64,000 nt of DNA, from NCBI RefSeq assembly GCF_900166665.1, contig NZ_LT800494.1, forward strand, positions 1,901,262 to 1,965,261, in the 5' to 3' direction. This stretch comes from Cytobacillus gottheilii (GTDB lineage: Bacteria; Bacillota; Bacilli; Bacillales; Cytobacillaceae). Positions within the stretch are counted from its first letter, which is position 1; each line of letters opens with the position of its first letter. Made by a program: the position numbers and the translations under genes. The notes below the pieces were generated by a model, which ran no database searches, was not told the DNA's origin, and saw only the letters and a list, made by a program, of their open reading frames with translations. Positions 29,664-37,886 of this stretch are shown here, in pieces.

Positions 29664-29718
29664 TATTGTAAATAAATTGATAATATATGTTGACTTATTA
29701 AAAATAAATTGATAATAT
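29664..29718 (+). promoter_or_regulatory. Promoter with two SPBRE copies
   Basis: SPBRE TATTGTAAATAAATTGA (29664-29680) ends 9 bp before TTGACT (29690). A second perfect SPBRE (29696-29712) exactly fills the 17-bp spacer before TAATAT (29713). Repressor bound to both would cover the whole promoter. Confidence 0.9.
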
Positions 29719-29753
29719 CGTAGATAAGAAGGAAAGAATTGGAGGAGATAAGA

Positions 29754-29960
29754 ATGATGGCGAGGAATCACCTAGAAAAACTTAGAGAAGCAGCACAACT
29801 AGCGACAATACATATAGGAAAGCCAGAAGAAGAGTTGACAGAGCTGGATATTAAGAAGTCATTGGGAAGTTTAGATGAGGTGTTGTATCAGTATGAAGCT
29901 GCTGTGATTTTACTTAGGGAAAAGATTTATGAAATCAGGGAGAAAGAGGGGAAGAAATGA
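29754..29960 (+). CDS. Hypothetical helical protein, 68 aa
   Basis: The ATG follows GGAGGAG. The product is helical and charged (LREAAQLATIHIGKPEEELT) with a coiled-coil end (LREKIYEIREKEGKK). Its stop overlaps the next start codon. Function unknown. Confidence 0.65.
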   Translation: MMARNHLEKLREAAQLATIHIGKPEEELTELDIKKSLGSLDEVLYQYEAAVILLREKIYEIREKEGKK

Positions 29961-30133
29961 ACGTTCAAAGCGAAAAGGGGAATAAGATTGGCAAAAAGAT
30001 TGAGGATCTTATGGAAGCTTTAATTTGTGGTTTTGAAGAAGATGAAAAAATGTTAGAACGTGAAATTGATAAATTGCAAGAAGAGTATTTTGTTATTGAG
30101 GGAGTTTACTTTAGATCAGTTTTAGAAAATTAA
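29957..30133 (+). CDS. Hypothetical acidic protein, 58 aa
   Basis: The ATG overlaps the stop of the upstream gene (ATGA), with GAGGGGAAG as SD. The product is helical and acidic (GFEEDEKMLEREIDKLQEEY). No family is recognised. It is translationally coupled to the upstream gene. Confidence 0.65.
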   Translation: MNVQSEKGNKIGKKIEDLMEALICGFEEDEKMLEREIDKLQEEYFVIEGVYFRSVLEN

Positions 30134-30146
30134 TGGAGTGATTGAA

Positions 30147-30590
30147 ATGAAAACATGTCCAAAACTAATTCACACGGCAAAGGATAGAGTAAAAGCATTA
30201 AGTCACACAAAAGATTTAACTGATTTAAATTCACCTGAAGAGCATACATACAAACTGTTTCACTATTATGATGAGAAGCCTTTAGATGTTTACGTTAAAA
30301 CAAATATCAATCCGGTTGCATTTGAATTATTACTGGCTAGAATTCAATTTGAAGCTGCTGAAATTGATGATCACTATGCTTTAGGTCAGGAAGAGATTGC
30401 TGAAACTATTTTGAGAGATTTATATGGTGTTAATCTTATTGATGAAGCGCAGGTAGTTGATCAAGAGTTTGACATGTATTATGTATGGGAGAAATGGTGC
30501 GGATTGTATAGTGAGGTAATGGAATTAAATATATTTGATAATGATCAACTTAGAGCAGAATTAGAAAAGATTTTGCCAGTTGGAGTTTAA
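30147..30590 (+). CDS. Hypothetical protein, 147 aa
   Basis: I chose the ATG after TGGAGTG. The product is mainly helical and acidic, with one Cys near each end (KTCPKL and WCGLYSE). There is no membrane segment or known motif. Confidence 0.65.
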   Translation: MKTCPKLIHTAKDRVKALSHTKDLTDLNSPEEHTYKLFHYYDEKPLDVYVKTNINPVAFELLLARIQFEAAEIDDHYALGQEEIAETILRDLYGVNLIDEAQVVDQEFDMYYVWEKWCGLYSEVMELNIFDNDQLRAELEKILPVGV

Positions 30591-30606
30591 ATAATACATG
30601 CATTTT

Positions 30607-30623
30607 AATTAAAAATAAATTTC
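30607..30623 (+). repeat. SPBRE copy next to ribosome binding site
   Basis: AATTAAAAATAAATTTC, 2-3 bp before AAAAGGAG. Confidence 0.55.
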
Positions 30624-30639
30624 TAAAAGGAGTGTTAAA

Positions 30640-31272
30640 ATGAACATCAAGAACATTGTTTTAGGTGAACCTATCGAGAACTTTCTCAAGATTCGTCAGC
30701 TCGATAGATATATGACAGGACATAACGGTTACATAGCAGGTGGAGTCTTCAAGAATATTTTTAACAACGAGAAAATTAAGGACGTAGACATTTTCTTTGA
30801 AAAGAGTAAAGACTTCATTGAAGCAGATGAAGAGTTTAAAAAGAATGAGAATTATAAATTTAAGTATAAAAATAAGAAAGTCACTGCATACATAAATATC
30901 AAAACTGGAGTAATAGTTGAATTAATCAAACATAAATTTAAGAAGCCATTGGATATGATTGCTGAATTTGATTTTACAATCACTAAGTTTGTCTATTACA
31001 AGGTTGATAATTCAGAAGATGAAGAGTTTAGTTGGGAGATTGCATATCATAATAAGTTCTTTGAACACTTACATATGAAACGATTAGTTATTGATGAAGA
31101 AGTAGAGAACATTATATTGCCAGTAAATACATTTAATCGTATGTTCAGGTATGCAAGATACGGATACTTTCCATGCAGAGAATCGAAAGCAAAGATTATT
31201 CAAGCAATGAGAAGGCTGCCTTCATTTTCTGAAGAATTACTAGGCATTGAATTGTATAACGGTTTAGATTGA
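30640..31272 (+). CDS. Nucleotidyltransferase-fold protein, 210 aa
   Basis: The ATG follows AAAAGGAG. Residues about 28-52, GHNGYIAGGVFKNIFNNEKI then KDVDIFF, show the GG...D-x-D pattern of poly(A) polymerase/CCA-adding type nucleotidyltransferases, with a later Asp in AEFDFTITKF. The C-terminal part (RLVIDEEVENIILPVNTFNR) resembles the helical head that follows this domain. It may act on tRNA or other RNA ends; the substrate cannot be told. It is the second nucleotidyltransferase of the window. Confidence 0.7.
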   Translation: MNIKNIVLGEPIENFLKIRQLDRYMTGHNGYIAGGVFKNIFNNEKIKDVDIFFEKSKDFIEADEEFKKNENYKFKYKNKKVTAYINIKTGVIVELIKHKFKKPLDMIAEFDFTITKFVYYKVDNSEDEEFSWEIAYHNKFFEHLHMKRLVIDEEVENIILPVNTFNRMFRYARYGYFPCRESKAKIIQAMRRLPSFSEELLGIELYNGLD

Positions 31273-31318
31273 TCATATGAAATGAGAATTTTAAATGGAA
31301 TAAAGGAGGAATATTTTC

Positions 31319-32404
31319 ATGAGCGAAAATACATTTGTAGCCAATAAAGACAGTTCTACAATAGCAGTACAAAACGGCAACAAAGAAACTCTTGATAAGG
31401 TTTTTGATTTATTAGAAACTAGAGGATTTACCATTCAAACAGATCAGGAAATACTAAAAGAATACCCTTTGTTAGCAAATACACATTGGGAAGGTTTTAA
31501 AGGTAAATTGTTATTTAAAGCAAACATATATCCAGCAGGATTTAAGCTGGAATTCTATCAAGAAGTAGTTACGCAAAATAGACACGGTGGGTATTATGAT
31601 TCTGACAAATTTAAGAAAATGCCATATTTGACTAGGTGTGAATATATTCTTAATCGCAAACACATTTGTGAGTTACTAGAATCAGAAGGATTTATAAATG
31701 AAACTAAGCCTGTATTCAAATACGCATTTGATGAAGTAATCAATCGAATTAAAACATGCTGGCATTATGAGGAAGGGAAAGAACTACCCGACCATAAGTT
31801 ACCAACTTATAATGCAGAAGACAGAGATAATAAACGTATTTACAATGGGCAGGTTAAATATTTTCGAGATCACAAAGGGCGCTTAAAACGTGGGACTGTT
31901 TATCATAACATTAATAATATGTGGTGGGTAGTCTTAAATAAGCGTGAATTTACCAATGTTGCATCTTTTCATCTGTTTGATATATCCAAAGAAGATGATC
32001 TTGTACCAAAAAAATATAGCAAGAGAATACCGGAGAGAATAAAAGTAGAAAAGGCAAGGAAGCGTTTCAATGAGGAATTTAGCTACTCTATGCTGCAAGA
32101 AATACATATTAACCATTTAAGATTAATGATTTCTGAGAAATTGATTAACCATGATAAAGAAATAAATATGTCGGTTAAAGTTCCACGCAAAAAAGATACT
32201 GTAGCATTGAAGACAAAAGGACTTAGATATGCGGCAATAAACGTTTCAGGATCTTATTTTGATAATAGAGAAGGTATTACATTTAATGAAAATGGATTTA
32301 TTGGTTTCGCTGGATGGGCATCCGATTATAATGTCAAACCTTTTGTAGAGGCATTTGTCGATTGGATGGACTGGTTTGATAAAGTGAATAAACAAGTAGC
32401 TTGA
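31319..32404 (+). CDS. Hypothetical protein, 361 aa
   Basis: The ATG follows AAGGAGG. The N-terminal 60 residues (TLDKVFDLLETRGFTIQTDQ) and the segment HGGYYDSDKFKKMPYLTRCE resemble modules found in plasmid and phage polyvalent proteins. Residues about 180-205 (YFRDHKGRLKRGTVYHNINN) suggest a nucleic-acid-binding strand-loop. No catalytic motif is recognised. It may be cytosolic; function unknown. Confidence 0.6.
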   Translation: MSENTFVANKDSSTIAVQNGNKETLDKVFDLLETRGFTIQTDQEILKEYPLLANTHWEGFKGKLLFKANIYPAGFKLEFYQEVVTQNRHGGYYDSDKFKKMPYLTRCEYILNRKHICELLESEGFINETKPVFKYAFDEVINRIKTCWHYEEGKELPDHKLPTYNAEDRDNKRIYNGQVKYFRDHKGRLKRGTVYHNINNMWWVVLNKREFTNVASFHLFDISKEDDLVPKKYSKRIPERIKVEKARKRFNEEFSYSMLQEIHINHLRLMISEKLINHDKEINMSVKVPRKKDTVALKTKGLRYAAINVSGSYFDNREGITFNENGFIGFAGWASDYNVKPFVEAFVDWMDWFDKVNKQVA

Positions 32405-32448
32405 AATACGATCAAATTCCGAATTTATTTTAATTAAGGAGGACTAAG

Positions 32449-32787
32449 ATGATTAAAGCCGATATTGTAATGATGGATGAGACAATTTTAAATGATGTAA
32501 TGCTTTTTAGAGATAGAAATCTTGGCGATGCTCAAATTTTGACTAGAGAAGAAGCTGAGAAGCATTTAAATTTTGATAGTGATAGAATAGTTTATTTTAG
32601 CGGCAAGTTTGTACAAGGCGGTTTGATTCCTAAGCAGATTATGGAGTATAAGCTTAAAGAGGACTCAGAGACAATTAAGAACAGAATTAAGGAGTTTGTT
32701 AAGAACAATAATTCAATATATGATACCAACGACACTGCAGAATACATAATTGAATATAGAGAACAGTTACTGAAATTATTAAAGTGA
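32449..32787 (+). CDS. Hypothetical protein, 112 aa
   Basis: The ATG follows AAGGAGG. The product is mixed alpha/beta with a hydrophobic core segment (DRIVYFSGKFVQGGLIPKQI) and a helical acidic C-terminus. No family is recognised. Confidence 0.65.
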   Translation: MIKADIVMMDETILNDVMLFRDRNLGDAQILTREEAEKHLNFDSDRIVYFSGKFVQGGLIPKQIMEYKLKEDSETIKNRIKEFVKNNNSIYDTNDTAEYIIEYREQLLKLLK

Positions 32788-32815
32788 AAATTAAACTAAT
32801 AGAAAGGAGAATTAG

Positions 32816-33364
32816 ATGAACACATATTACGCAGGGATCGGCTCTAGAGAAACACCTAAGGAGATATTAGAGTATTTTGCACGAGTAGCAGCATATTTGG
32901 CAACAAAAGGTTTTACATTGCGTTCAGGTGGTGCTGAAGGCGCAGATAAGGTTTTTGAAATAGGTTGCGATAAAGTGAATGGAGAGAAGGAAATTTACTT
33001 ACCGTGGAAGGGATTTGAAAAATCAACTTCAAATCTAATCGTTTGGAAGCCTAAAGCTTTTGAGATAGCAGAAGAATTTCATCCAAATTGGGAACGCTTA
33101 TCTCAAGGTGCAAGAAAGCTACAAGCCAGAAACACTCATCAAGTTTTAGGAAATGATCTTGAAACACCGTCAAAGTTTATAATTTGCTGGACTAAGAATG
33201 GAAAAGGACAAGGTGGAACAGGTCAAGCATTGAGAATGGCTAGACATTATGAGATTCCGATATTTGATGCTGGGAGTTTTGCAAGTATTGATGAGATAAA
33301 GATCAGCCTAAAAGAGTTTTTGTTGAGCAATGAATTTTTAAGCGAAGAAGATATTGATAAATAA
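32816..33364 (+). CDS. SLOG/DprA-like Rossmann protein, 182 aa
   Basis: The ATG follows AAAGGAG. It opens with YYAGIGSRETPKEILEYFAR and then FTLRSGGAEGADKVFEIGCD, the conserved glycine-rich loops of the SLOG (LOG/DprA/TIR-SLOG) superfamily that bind nucleotides or nucleotide-derived ligands. WTKNGKGQGGTGQALRMARH fits the third conserved loop. Phage members are usually annotated as DprA-like. A ligand-binding or ligand-degrading role, perhaps against nucleotide-signal defence, is inference. Confidence 0.75.
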   Translation: MNTYYAGIGSRETPKEILEYFARVAAYLATKGFTLRSGGAEGADKVFEIGCDKVNGEKEIYLPWKGFEKSTSNLIVWKPKAFEIAEEFHPNWERLSQGARKLQARNTHQVLGNDLETPSKFIICWTKNGKGQGGTGQALRMARHYEIPIFDAGSFASIDEIKISLKEFLLSNEFLSEEDIDK

Positions 33365-33385
33365 TACAATAAATCTGAAATTTTA

Positions 33386-33402
33386 TAGTGAAAATAAATT
33401 GA
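33386..33402 (+). repeat. SPBRE copy next to ribosome binding site
   Basis: TAGTGAAAATAAATTGA, directly before CAAAGGAG. Confidence 0.6.
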
Positions 33403-33417
33403 CAAAGGAGTTATAAA

Positions 33418-33876
33418 ATGACATATACAAGAGAAGATTGTATTAGAGATACTAAGGAACATATTGCACAAGTTCGTGAATTTATGCTTGTATTTGCTCA
33501 AGAGTTAATTAATCGAGCTTTGGTACACGATAAATCAAAATTAGAGCAACCAGAGGTAGACATTTTTACAGAATATACACCAAAGCTAAAACACAGTACA
33601 TATGGATCTGATGAGTACAAAGGGTTTCTTAAAGAAATGCAAGTTGCACTAAAGCATCATTATGCAAATAACAGTCATCATCCTGAGCATTATGATAACG
33701 GAATTCGAGGAATGGACTTAGCAGATATTGTAGAAATGATATGCGACTGGAAAGCGGCAACAATGAGACATGAAGATGGAGACATTAGAAAGTCAATTGA
33801 CTTGAATCAATCTAGATTTACATACTCAAATGACTTAAAGGATATTTTCTTAAACACTGTAAAATTATTCGATTAG
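33418..33876 (+). CDS. DUF5662-type protein, 152 aa
   Basis: The ATG follows AAAGGAG. The features are VHDKSKLEQPEVDIFTEYTP, HHYANNSHHPEHYDNGI and MICDWKAATMRHEDGD: conserved His/Asp residues like those of DUF5662 and HD-related helical hydrolases. These could bind a metal and act on a phosphorylated substrate. The DUF assignment rests on remembered motifs; function unknown. Confidence 0.75.
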   Translation: MTYTREDCIRDTKEHIAQVREFMLVFAQELINRALVHDKSKLEQPEVDIFTEYTPKLKHSTYGSDEYKGFLKEMQVALKHHYANNSHHPEHYDNGIRGMDLADIVEMICDWKAATMRHEDGDIRKSIDLNQSRFTYSNDLKDIFLNTVKLFD

Positions 33877-33887
33877 GAGGCGTTAAT

Positions 33888-34175
33888 TTGAGAATTAGTG
33901 ATAGTTGTGTAAGTGCAGAAGATGTTAAATTGGAGTGTGGAGCAGACAGTCTAATAGGATACATGCAAATAGGATTCGGAATCATGATTGTTAAGGAAAG
34001 AAAATTTAAAAAGCCAGAATGGATTGGTTATATAGATTATCATTGTGAGTATTTAGGTGATGATTTGCTTATTTCTAAAGTCGTTATCTATGAAGACGAA
34101 AAGGAATCAAGAAGGTTAACTGACTTATTCAAAGGTAAAATTTTGATCACGTCTAAAAGAGACAATATCACTTAA
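33888..34175 (+). CDS. Hypothetical protein, 95 aa
   Basis: A TTG start follows AGGAGG. The product has a beta-rich core (IGYMQIGFGIMIVKERKFKK) and a basic tail. It lies 11 bp after the DUF5662 gene and is probably coupled to it. Family not recognised. Confidence 0.65.
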   Translation: MRISDSCVSAEDVKLECGADSLIGYMQIGFGIMIVKERKFKKPEWIGYIDYHCEYLGDDLLISKVVIYEDEKESRRLTDLFKGKILITSKRDNIT

Positions 34176-34214
34176 AAGTCTAGATTTATGATTGGAAAGG
34201 AGAGAGGTATTAGA

Positions 34215-34370
34215 GTGCTTAAGTGGATTAAACGACTTATCTGTGAATATAGAGGGCATATTTGGGAAACTTACACTGTCAGCACGGGATATTGGGGCAA
34301 TGACATTGAACAAGCAGGTTACTGTAAAAGATGCCAATGGGACACGCACGGAGAATATTCTAGGGGTTGA
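34215..34370 (+). CDS. DUF1660-like small protein, 51 aa
   Basis: A GTG start follows GGAGAGAGG. The pattern 'LKWIKRLICEYRGHIW' near the N-terminus and GYCKRCQWDTHGEY near the C-terminus matches the short prophage proteins of the DUF1660 type (CxxH-like plus CxxC), probable zinc binders. The overlapping frame +1 is open here too, but this frame has the recognised motif. Confidence 0.65.
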   Translation: MLKWIKRLICEYRGHIWETYTVSTGYWGNDIEQAGYCKRCQWDTHGEYSRG

Positions 34371-34374
34371 TACG

Positions 34375-34527
34375 GTGTTTAAGAAATATCAAAGGATAGT
34401 TGATTTATTGTGGAATTTAGAAAGAAAAGGTTTATATGGAGAAGAAATGATTGAGCTAAAAGAAGAATTAGAAAAACTTCAGGACGAATTAAAAGAGGAT
34501 TTTAGGCAAATAGATTTACTAAAGTAG
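34375..34527 (+). CDS. Hypothetical helical protein, 50 aa
   Basis: I chose a GTG 8 bp after AGGGG, four bases past the upstream stop; the longer frame overlaps the DUF1660-like gene almost entirely. The product is an acidic amphipathic helix pair (YQRIVDLLWNLERKGLYGEE, then KEELEKLQDELKEDFRQ). Function unknown. Confidence 0.55.
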   Translation: MFKKYQRIVDLLWNLERKGLYGEEMIELKEELEKLQDELKEDFRQIDLLK

Positions 34528-34573
34528 CATTGAAATGCAGATAAAACAGTTCTTTTAAAAGGAGAGAATAGAA

Positions 34574-34780
34574 ATGAAAAATACAAACTTTAACAATACA
34601 AGTGAATATGCTTATCTTAGTGCGCTTATAAGTCTTCAGGATACGTTATTTAACATGATGAATAATGGTGATTTCACAAGTGATCAAGTAAAAAAGCTAA
34701 TACCAACTTTGGATTATTCAAATGAAATTACAAACCTTCCAATCACAGAATTTAATAAGACTCATGATACTTTAAATTGA
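34574..34780 (+). CDS. Hypothetical protein, 68 aa
   Basis: The ATG follows AAAGGAGAG. The product is polar and helical (YAYLSALISLQDTLFNMMNN) and ends DTLN. The next gene follows 13 bp later. Family not recognised. Confidence 0.65.
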   Translation: MKNTNFNNTSEYAYLSALISLQDTLFNMMNNGDFTSDQVKKLIPTLDYSNEITNLPITEFNKTHDTLN

Positions 34781-34793
34781 AGGAGGAACTAGA

Positions 34794-35039
34794 GTGGCTG
34801 AATTAATCAATCGGAAAACTGTCTTAGAGTACAAGTATGAAAGTGAAAGAGATATGCTGCTACATGAAAAGATTATGAAGCAAGATGGCTGGTATGTTGA
34901 ACCCATGCAAAAACAACTTAAATATTTCTTAGGTGATTTGTATAAAGCGTATAGTAAAGTAGCTTCTCAAGGAGCATTTTTAAGCAGCAATACTCGTAAT
35001 AGTGAGCGAGTTACATTCACTTTGAACAATCGAACATAA
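34794..35039 (+). CDS. Hypothetical protein, 81 aa
   Basis: A GTG start follows AAGGAGG. The product opens AELINRKTVLEYKYESERDM, has the segment KQDGWYVEPMQKQLKYFLGD and ends with beta strands. No family is recognised. Confidence 0.65.
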   Translation: MAELINRKTVLEYKYESERDMLLHEKIMKQDGWYVEPMQKQLKYFLGDLYKAYSKVASQGAFLSSNTRNSERVTFTLNNRT

Positions 35040-35069
35040 AATAAATCAAATACAAGGGAGAGGGTTGAA

Positions 35070-35315
35070 ATGGAACTATTAAATGAAATGTTTGAAAAAT
35101 ATCATCACACTGGCAGATTAGCTGTTAAAGAAAGTAAGAATGAAGACTGTATTGTCTATGTCGTGTGGGAAATTGATGAACAAAATAATAGTGTTAGGCT
35201 TGTAGAGTTGGATAATCCCTTAGATGGAGATAAAGATTTCGTAGACTTAAATGTTGTGAATGTTTACTTACTTGATCCTCTAGAGGTAATAGAAAGAGTC
35301 ATTGAATTGAAATAA
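35070..35315 (+). CDS. Hypothetical beta-rich protein, 81 aa
   Basis: The ATG follows GGGAGAGGG. Alternating strands (GRLAVKESKNEDCIVYVVWE and NSVRLVELDNPLDGDKDFVD) suggest a small beta sandwich or barrel. Acidic; function unknown. Confidence 0.65.
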   Translation: MELLNEMFEKYHHTGRLAVKESKNEDCIVYVVWEIDEQNNSVRLVELDNPLDGDKDFVDLNVVNVYLLDPLEVIERVIELK

Positions 35316-35338
35316 AATTTTCAATAAATTCGCTATAT

Positions 35339-35355
35339 TATTATAAATAAATTAA
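35339..35355 (+). repeat. SPBRE copy next to ribosome binding site
   Basis: TATTATAAATAAATTAA, directly before TAAGGAG of the phosphoesterase gene. Confidence 0.65.
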
Positions 35356-35368
35356 TAAGGAGTAAATT

Positions 35369-35914
35369 ATGAGAAGAATTTGGTTTACAGTAGACACTCA
35401 CTTTGGTAGTAAAAGAACATTAGAGTTGTCGAAAAGACCGTTTAGCAGCGTAAAAGAAATGGATGAAACCGTGATTAATAACTGGAATAGCGTTGTAAGA
35501 TATGATGACATTGTTTATCATCTAGGCGATTTCGGTGATTATAATAATTCCAGTAGGTTAAACGGGAAAATACATCTTCTATTTGGGAACTATGAGAGAA
35601 AGGATATTGAAGAAGCTGAAGTGACAGGTATTTCAATTAAGGGTTTAAGGAAAAGATTCTATACAGTTGATGACAGACTTAATTATAGTATTTCATTTGA
35701 TGATCACATTATCGCTTTGGCTCACGAACCGAGCAACATGATAGGAACTGTATTTAATCTATTTGGACACATACATAAACTGCAAATGGTAAGACGTAAT
35801 GGATTGAATGTCGGAGTGGATTGTCATAACTTTACACCTATTGACTTGGAAACTGTTTTGTTCTATAAGAACGCAATTGAAAATCATTATGATGATGAGG
35901 TATTTGGTAAATAA
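35369..35914 (+). CDS. Metallophosphoesterase, 181 aa
   Basis: The ATG follows AAGGAG. The five calcineurin-like motifs are present: D-x-H in TVDTHFGS, G-D-x-x-D in YHLGDFGDYN, G-N-Y-E in LLFGNYERKD (normally GNHD/E, here Tyr replaces His), the His of ALAHEP, and GHIH near residue 130. Small phage members remove phosphates or cut phosphodiesters, for example cyclic nucleotides. The GNHD His replaced by Tyr may alter activity. Substrate unknown. Confidence 0.85.
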   Translation: MRRIWFTVDTHFGSKRTLELSKRPFSSVKEMDETVINNWNSVVRYDDIVYHLGDFGDYNNSSRLNGKIHLLFGNYERKDIEEAEVTGISIKGLRKRFYTVDDRLNYSISFDDHIIALAHEPSNMIGTVFNLFGHIHKLQMVRRNGLNVGVDCHNFTPIDLETVLFYKNAIENHYDDEVFGK

Positions 35915-35925
35915 AATCCGACTTT

Positions 35926-35942
35926 TATTAGAAATAAATTGA
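35926..35942 (+). repeat. SPBRE copy
   Basis: TATTAGAAATAAATTGA, about 18 bp before AAAAGGAG. Confidence 0.6.
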
Positions 35943-35972
35943 ATTATTATACATATAAAAGGAGCAATGAGC

Positions 35973-36356
35973 ATGAAAAAAGGACTTAAAATTGGCGCAG
36001 CAGTTTTAGGAATGGGATTAATTTTTGGTGTAGGTGGGATTGTAGGAGCAAATAGTGACTGGAAAACTGTAGTCATTAACGATGCAAGTAAACAAATTGG
36101 TCAAGCTGGATATGAGAAGAAGGAAGAATTACTGAGCCAAGATGTATCCGGTCAGATGAAGATGGCAGCTAATCCTACAATTGAGGAAGAAATGGCAGAT
36201 TTACAGAGAATGCTAGATGAGTATTATCAGATGAAGTTAGACGGATTGACAAATACCGCTGAGTTTCAAGCGTTGGAACAACAGATTACTCAAATAAAGC
36301 AAAATGTATTTGAGCGTTATCGCAAAGAGATCGACCAAGCGTTTGGAGGACAGTAA
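35973..36356 (+). CDS. Membrane-anchored helical protein, 127 aa
   Basis: I chose the second ATG, 8 bp after GGAG. Residues 5-26 (LKIGAAVLGMGLIFGVGGIV) form one membrane anchor or uncleaved signal. Residues about 45-127 are helical and polar with Gln-rich coils (YQMKLDGLTNTAEFQALEQQ), and probably face outward. Role unknown. Confidence 0.65.
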   Translation: MKKGLKIGAAVLGMGLIFGVGGIVGANSDWKTVVINDASKQIGQAGYEKKEELLSQDVSGQMKMAANPTIEEEMADLQRMLDEYYQMKLDGLTNTAEFQALEQQITQIKQNVFERYRKEIDQAFGGQ

Positions 36357-36375
36357 GATTTTGGAGGTGTAGAAA

Positions 36376-36765
36376 ATGGAAGTATTAGCTACTGCTAGAC
36401 TTGAATACAATATCGGTGAATCAATCGGTAGTGGTTGGGAAGGCTTATACCTGAATGTTAAGTTTAAAGAGAAGGGGAAGTACTTTAAGACTAGATTAAA
36501 CGAATGTTTGGCATCTACTTTTAATGTAGTTAACTCACATCTAGTTCCCTCAGAAGAAGACAGATATGCGTCCTTTGATGAATACTATGAAGATGTTGAA
36601 TACATAATTTCTAATGAAGATCTAGTAAAGAAAGTAGCTGAGAAAATGATAAAAGAATACTATAGCAAATTAAGCGAAAGAGATATCAAAAACAACCAAA
36701 CAGCAAAGATGGCTGACTTAGTAAACAAATCACCTAAGATTGAAGTCAAAGTAACAATAGATTAA
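36376..36765 (+). CDS. Hypothetical protein, 129 aa
   Basis: The ATG follows TTGGAGGTG. The product opens beta-rich (EVLATARLEYNIGESIGSGW), is acidic in the middle and ends helical and basic. No family is recognised. Its stop overlaps the frame upstream of the macro domain gene. Confidence 0.65.
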   Translation: MEVLATARLEYNIGESIGSGWEGLYLNVKFKEKGKYFKTRLNECLASTFNVVNSHLVPSEEDRYASFDEYYEDVEYIISNEDLVKKVAEKMIKEYYSKLSERDIKNNQTAKMADLVNKSPKIEVKVTID

Positions 36766-36803
36766 TGAAATCGAGTTTTCATAATGAATTTGGAGGTGGA
36801 AGA

Positions 36804-37256
36804 ATGATCAAACAAGTTAACGGAAACATTTTGAATGCTTCAGAGAATATTATTGCCCATCAAGTAAACTGTCATTCTGTCATGGGAGCAGGACTAGCAA
36901 AACAACTTAGAAGTAAATATCCTGACCTTTTTGAATCTTATAAGACTTATTGTGATTCATTCAGCCATGATAGACAAAGTTTATTAGGTAAATGCTTCTT
37001 TGTACTAACTAACGGTAAAATGATTGCTAATGTCTTTGGGCAGTATAGATACGGAAGAGGACAAAGACACACGAACTACATAGCGCTTGAAAAAGGGTTG
37101 GAATCCTTGAAGGAAGCTGCTGAAGAGTTAGAATTATCTGTTGCCATTCCATACGGCATTGGATGCGGTCTAGCTGGAGGGGATTGGGAAGTAGTTTATG
37201 AGATTATTGTGAGAGTATTTGACGATTATGATGTGACAATTTATAAGTATCAATAA
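36804..37256 (+). CDS. Macro domain protein (ADP-ribose binding/hydrolase), 150 aa
   Basis: The ATG lies 7 bp after TGGAGGTGG; an in-frame ATG at 36765 has no SD. It has the macro domain pattern MIKQVNGNILNASENIIAHQ, VNCHSVMGAGLAKQLRSKYP and the end AIPYGIGCGLAGGDWEVVY. The N-x-x-x-x-G-A-G-L loop is typical of Poa1p/ALC1-like macro domains that bind ADP-ribose or remove it from substrates. In a phage it could reverse host ADP-ribosylation or destroy ADP-ribose-based defence signals (inference). Confidence 0.88.
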   Translation: MIKQVNGNILNASENIIAHQVNCHSVMGAGLAKQLRSKYPDLFESYKTYCDSFSHDRQSLLGKCFFVLTNGKMIANVFGQYRYGRGQRHTNYIALEKGLESLKEAAEELELSVAIPYGIGCGLAGGDWEVVYEIIVRVFDDYDVTIYKYQ

Positions 37257-37288
37257 AATAATGGATTGATTGGAAAAGAGGTGAACTA

Positions 37289-37435
37289 ATGAAAGCAACT
37301 ACTGCTTATGCATTTGTTTGGATTTCAACTGGACTTGCTGTTACGGCTGCAGTATGGGTAACTAAGTCTGCTAGTCCGTTATGGGCATTATTAATCCCCA
37401 CACTTATATCGTTCAGTGGAAAACAAGAAGATTAA
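37289..37435 (+). CDS. Small membrane protein, 48 aa
   Basis: The ATG follows AAGAGGTG. Two hydrophobic segments (AFVWISTGLAVTAAVWV and PLWALLIPTLISFS) are separated by a short polar turn, so a two-span hairpin is likely. Role unknown. Confidence 0.6.
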   Translation: MKATTAYAFVWISTGLAVTAAVWVTKSASPLWALLIPTLISFSGKQED

Positions 37436-37448
37436 TAAAAATAAATTA
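37433..37448 (+). repeat. SPBRE copy next to ribosome binding site
   Basis: TAATAAAAATAAATTA overlaps the upstream stop codon and runs into AAAGGAGG. Confidence 0.5.
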
Positions 37449-37462
37449 AAGGAGGATAAAAA

Positions 37463-37843
37463 ATGAACGTAGGTTTTAGTATTCCAATCCATGCTGATAG
37501 CAAAAAGTATATTGATGAAACACTAGGATCTTATGAAGAAGTCAAGTCAATCCAAACAATAAGCAATCCAATTATACATATGTACGCTAAAAGAGACACT
37601 TTAGACTTAAACACTGGTGAATTGTACGGGTATACTGATGCACTGTTTAGTGAACATCATGTTTATGACACAAAGTTAAGCAAAGTATATAAATCAAAAG
37701 GTTTACATGATGCAATTTACTTCGGCTACGGCGCTGAGGTATCCAATGTCAAAGTGTTTAAAGACGGCAGTACATTGGTTCACTTAAGAAACGGTGAGTA
37801 TGAAATGAGTTTTGGAACAGCAGTTCACGTATATAAAAAATAA
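37463..37843 (+). CDS. Hypothetical protein, 126 aa
   Basis: The ATG follows AAAGGAGG. The product is beta-rich and soluble (NVGFSIPIHADSKKYIDETL, then KVFKDGSTLVHLRNGEYEMS). No family is recognised. Confidence 0.65.
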   Translation: MNVGFSIPIHADSKKYIDETLGSYEEVKSIQTISNPIIHMYAKRDTLDLNTGELYGYTDALFSEHHVYDTKLSKVYKSKGLHDAIYFGYGAEVSNVKVFKDGSTLVHLRNGEYEMSFGTAVHVYKK

Positions 37844-37886
37844 TAAAACTCACCTTTTATGAGGAGAAGGAGGACTAGGATTTTTC

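Noticed and set aside
29664-29718. CRISPR or tandem repeat array because of closely spaced identical 17-mers
   Set aside because: Only two copies occur, with a -35 box between them; they are operator copies, not an array.
34192-34374. Upstream part of the long frame that overlaps the DUF1660-like gene
   Set aside because: The overlapping frame has the conserved CKRC and the better start, and a GTG with its own SD begins the second gene four bases after the first stops.
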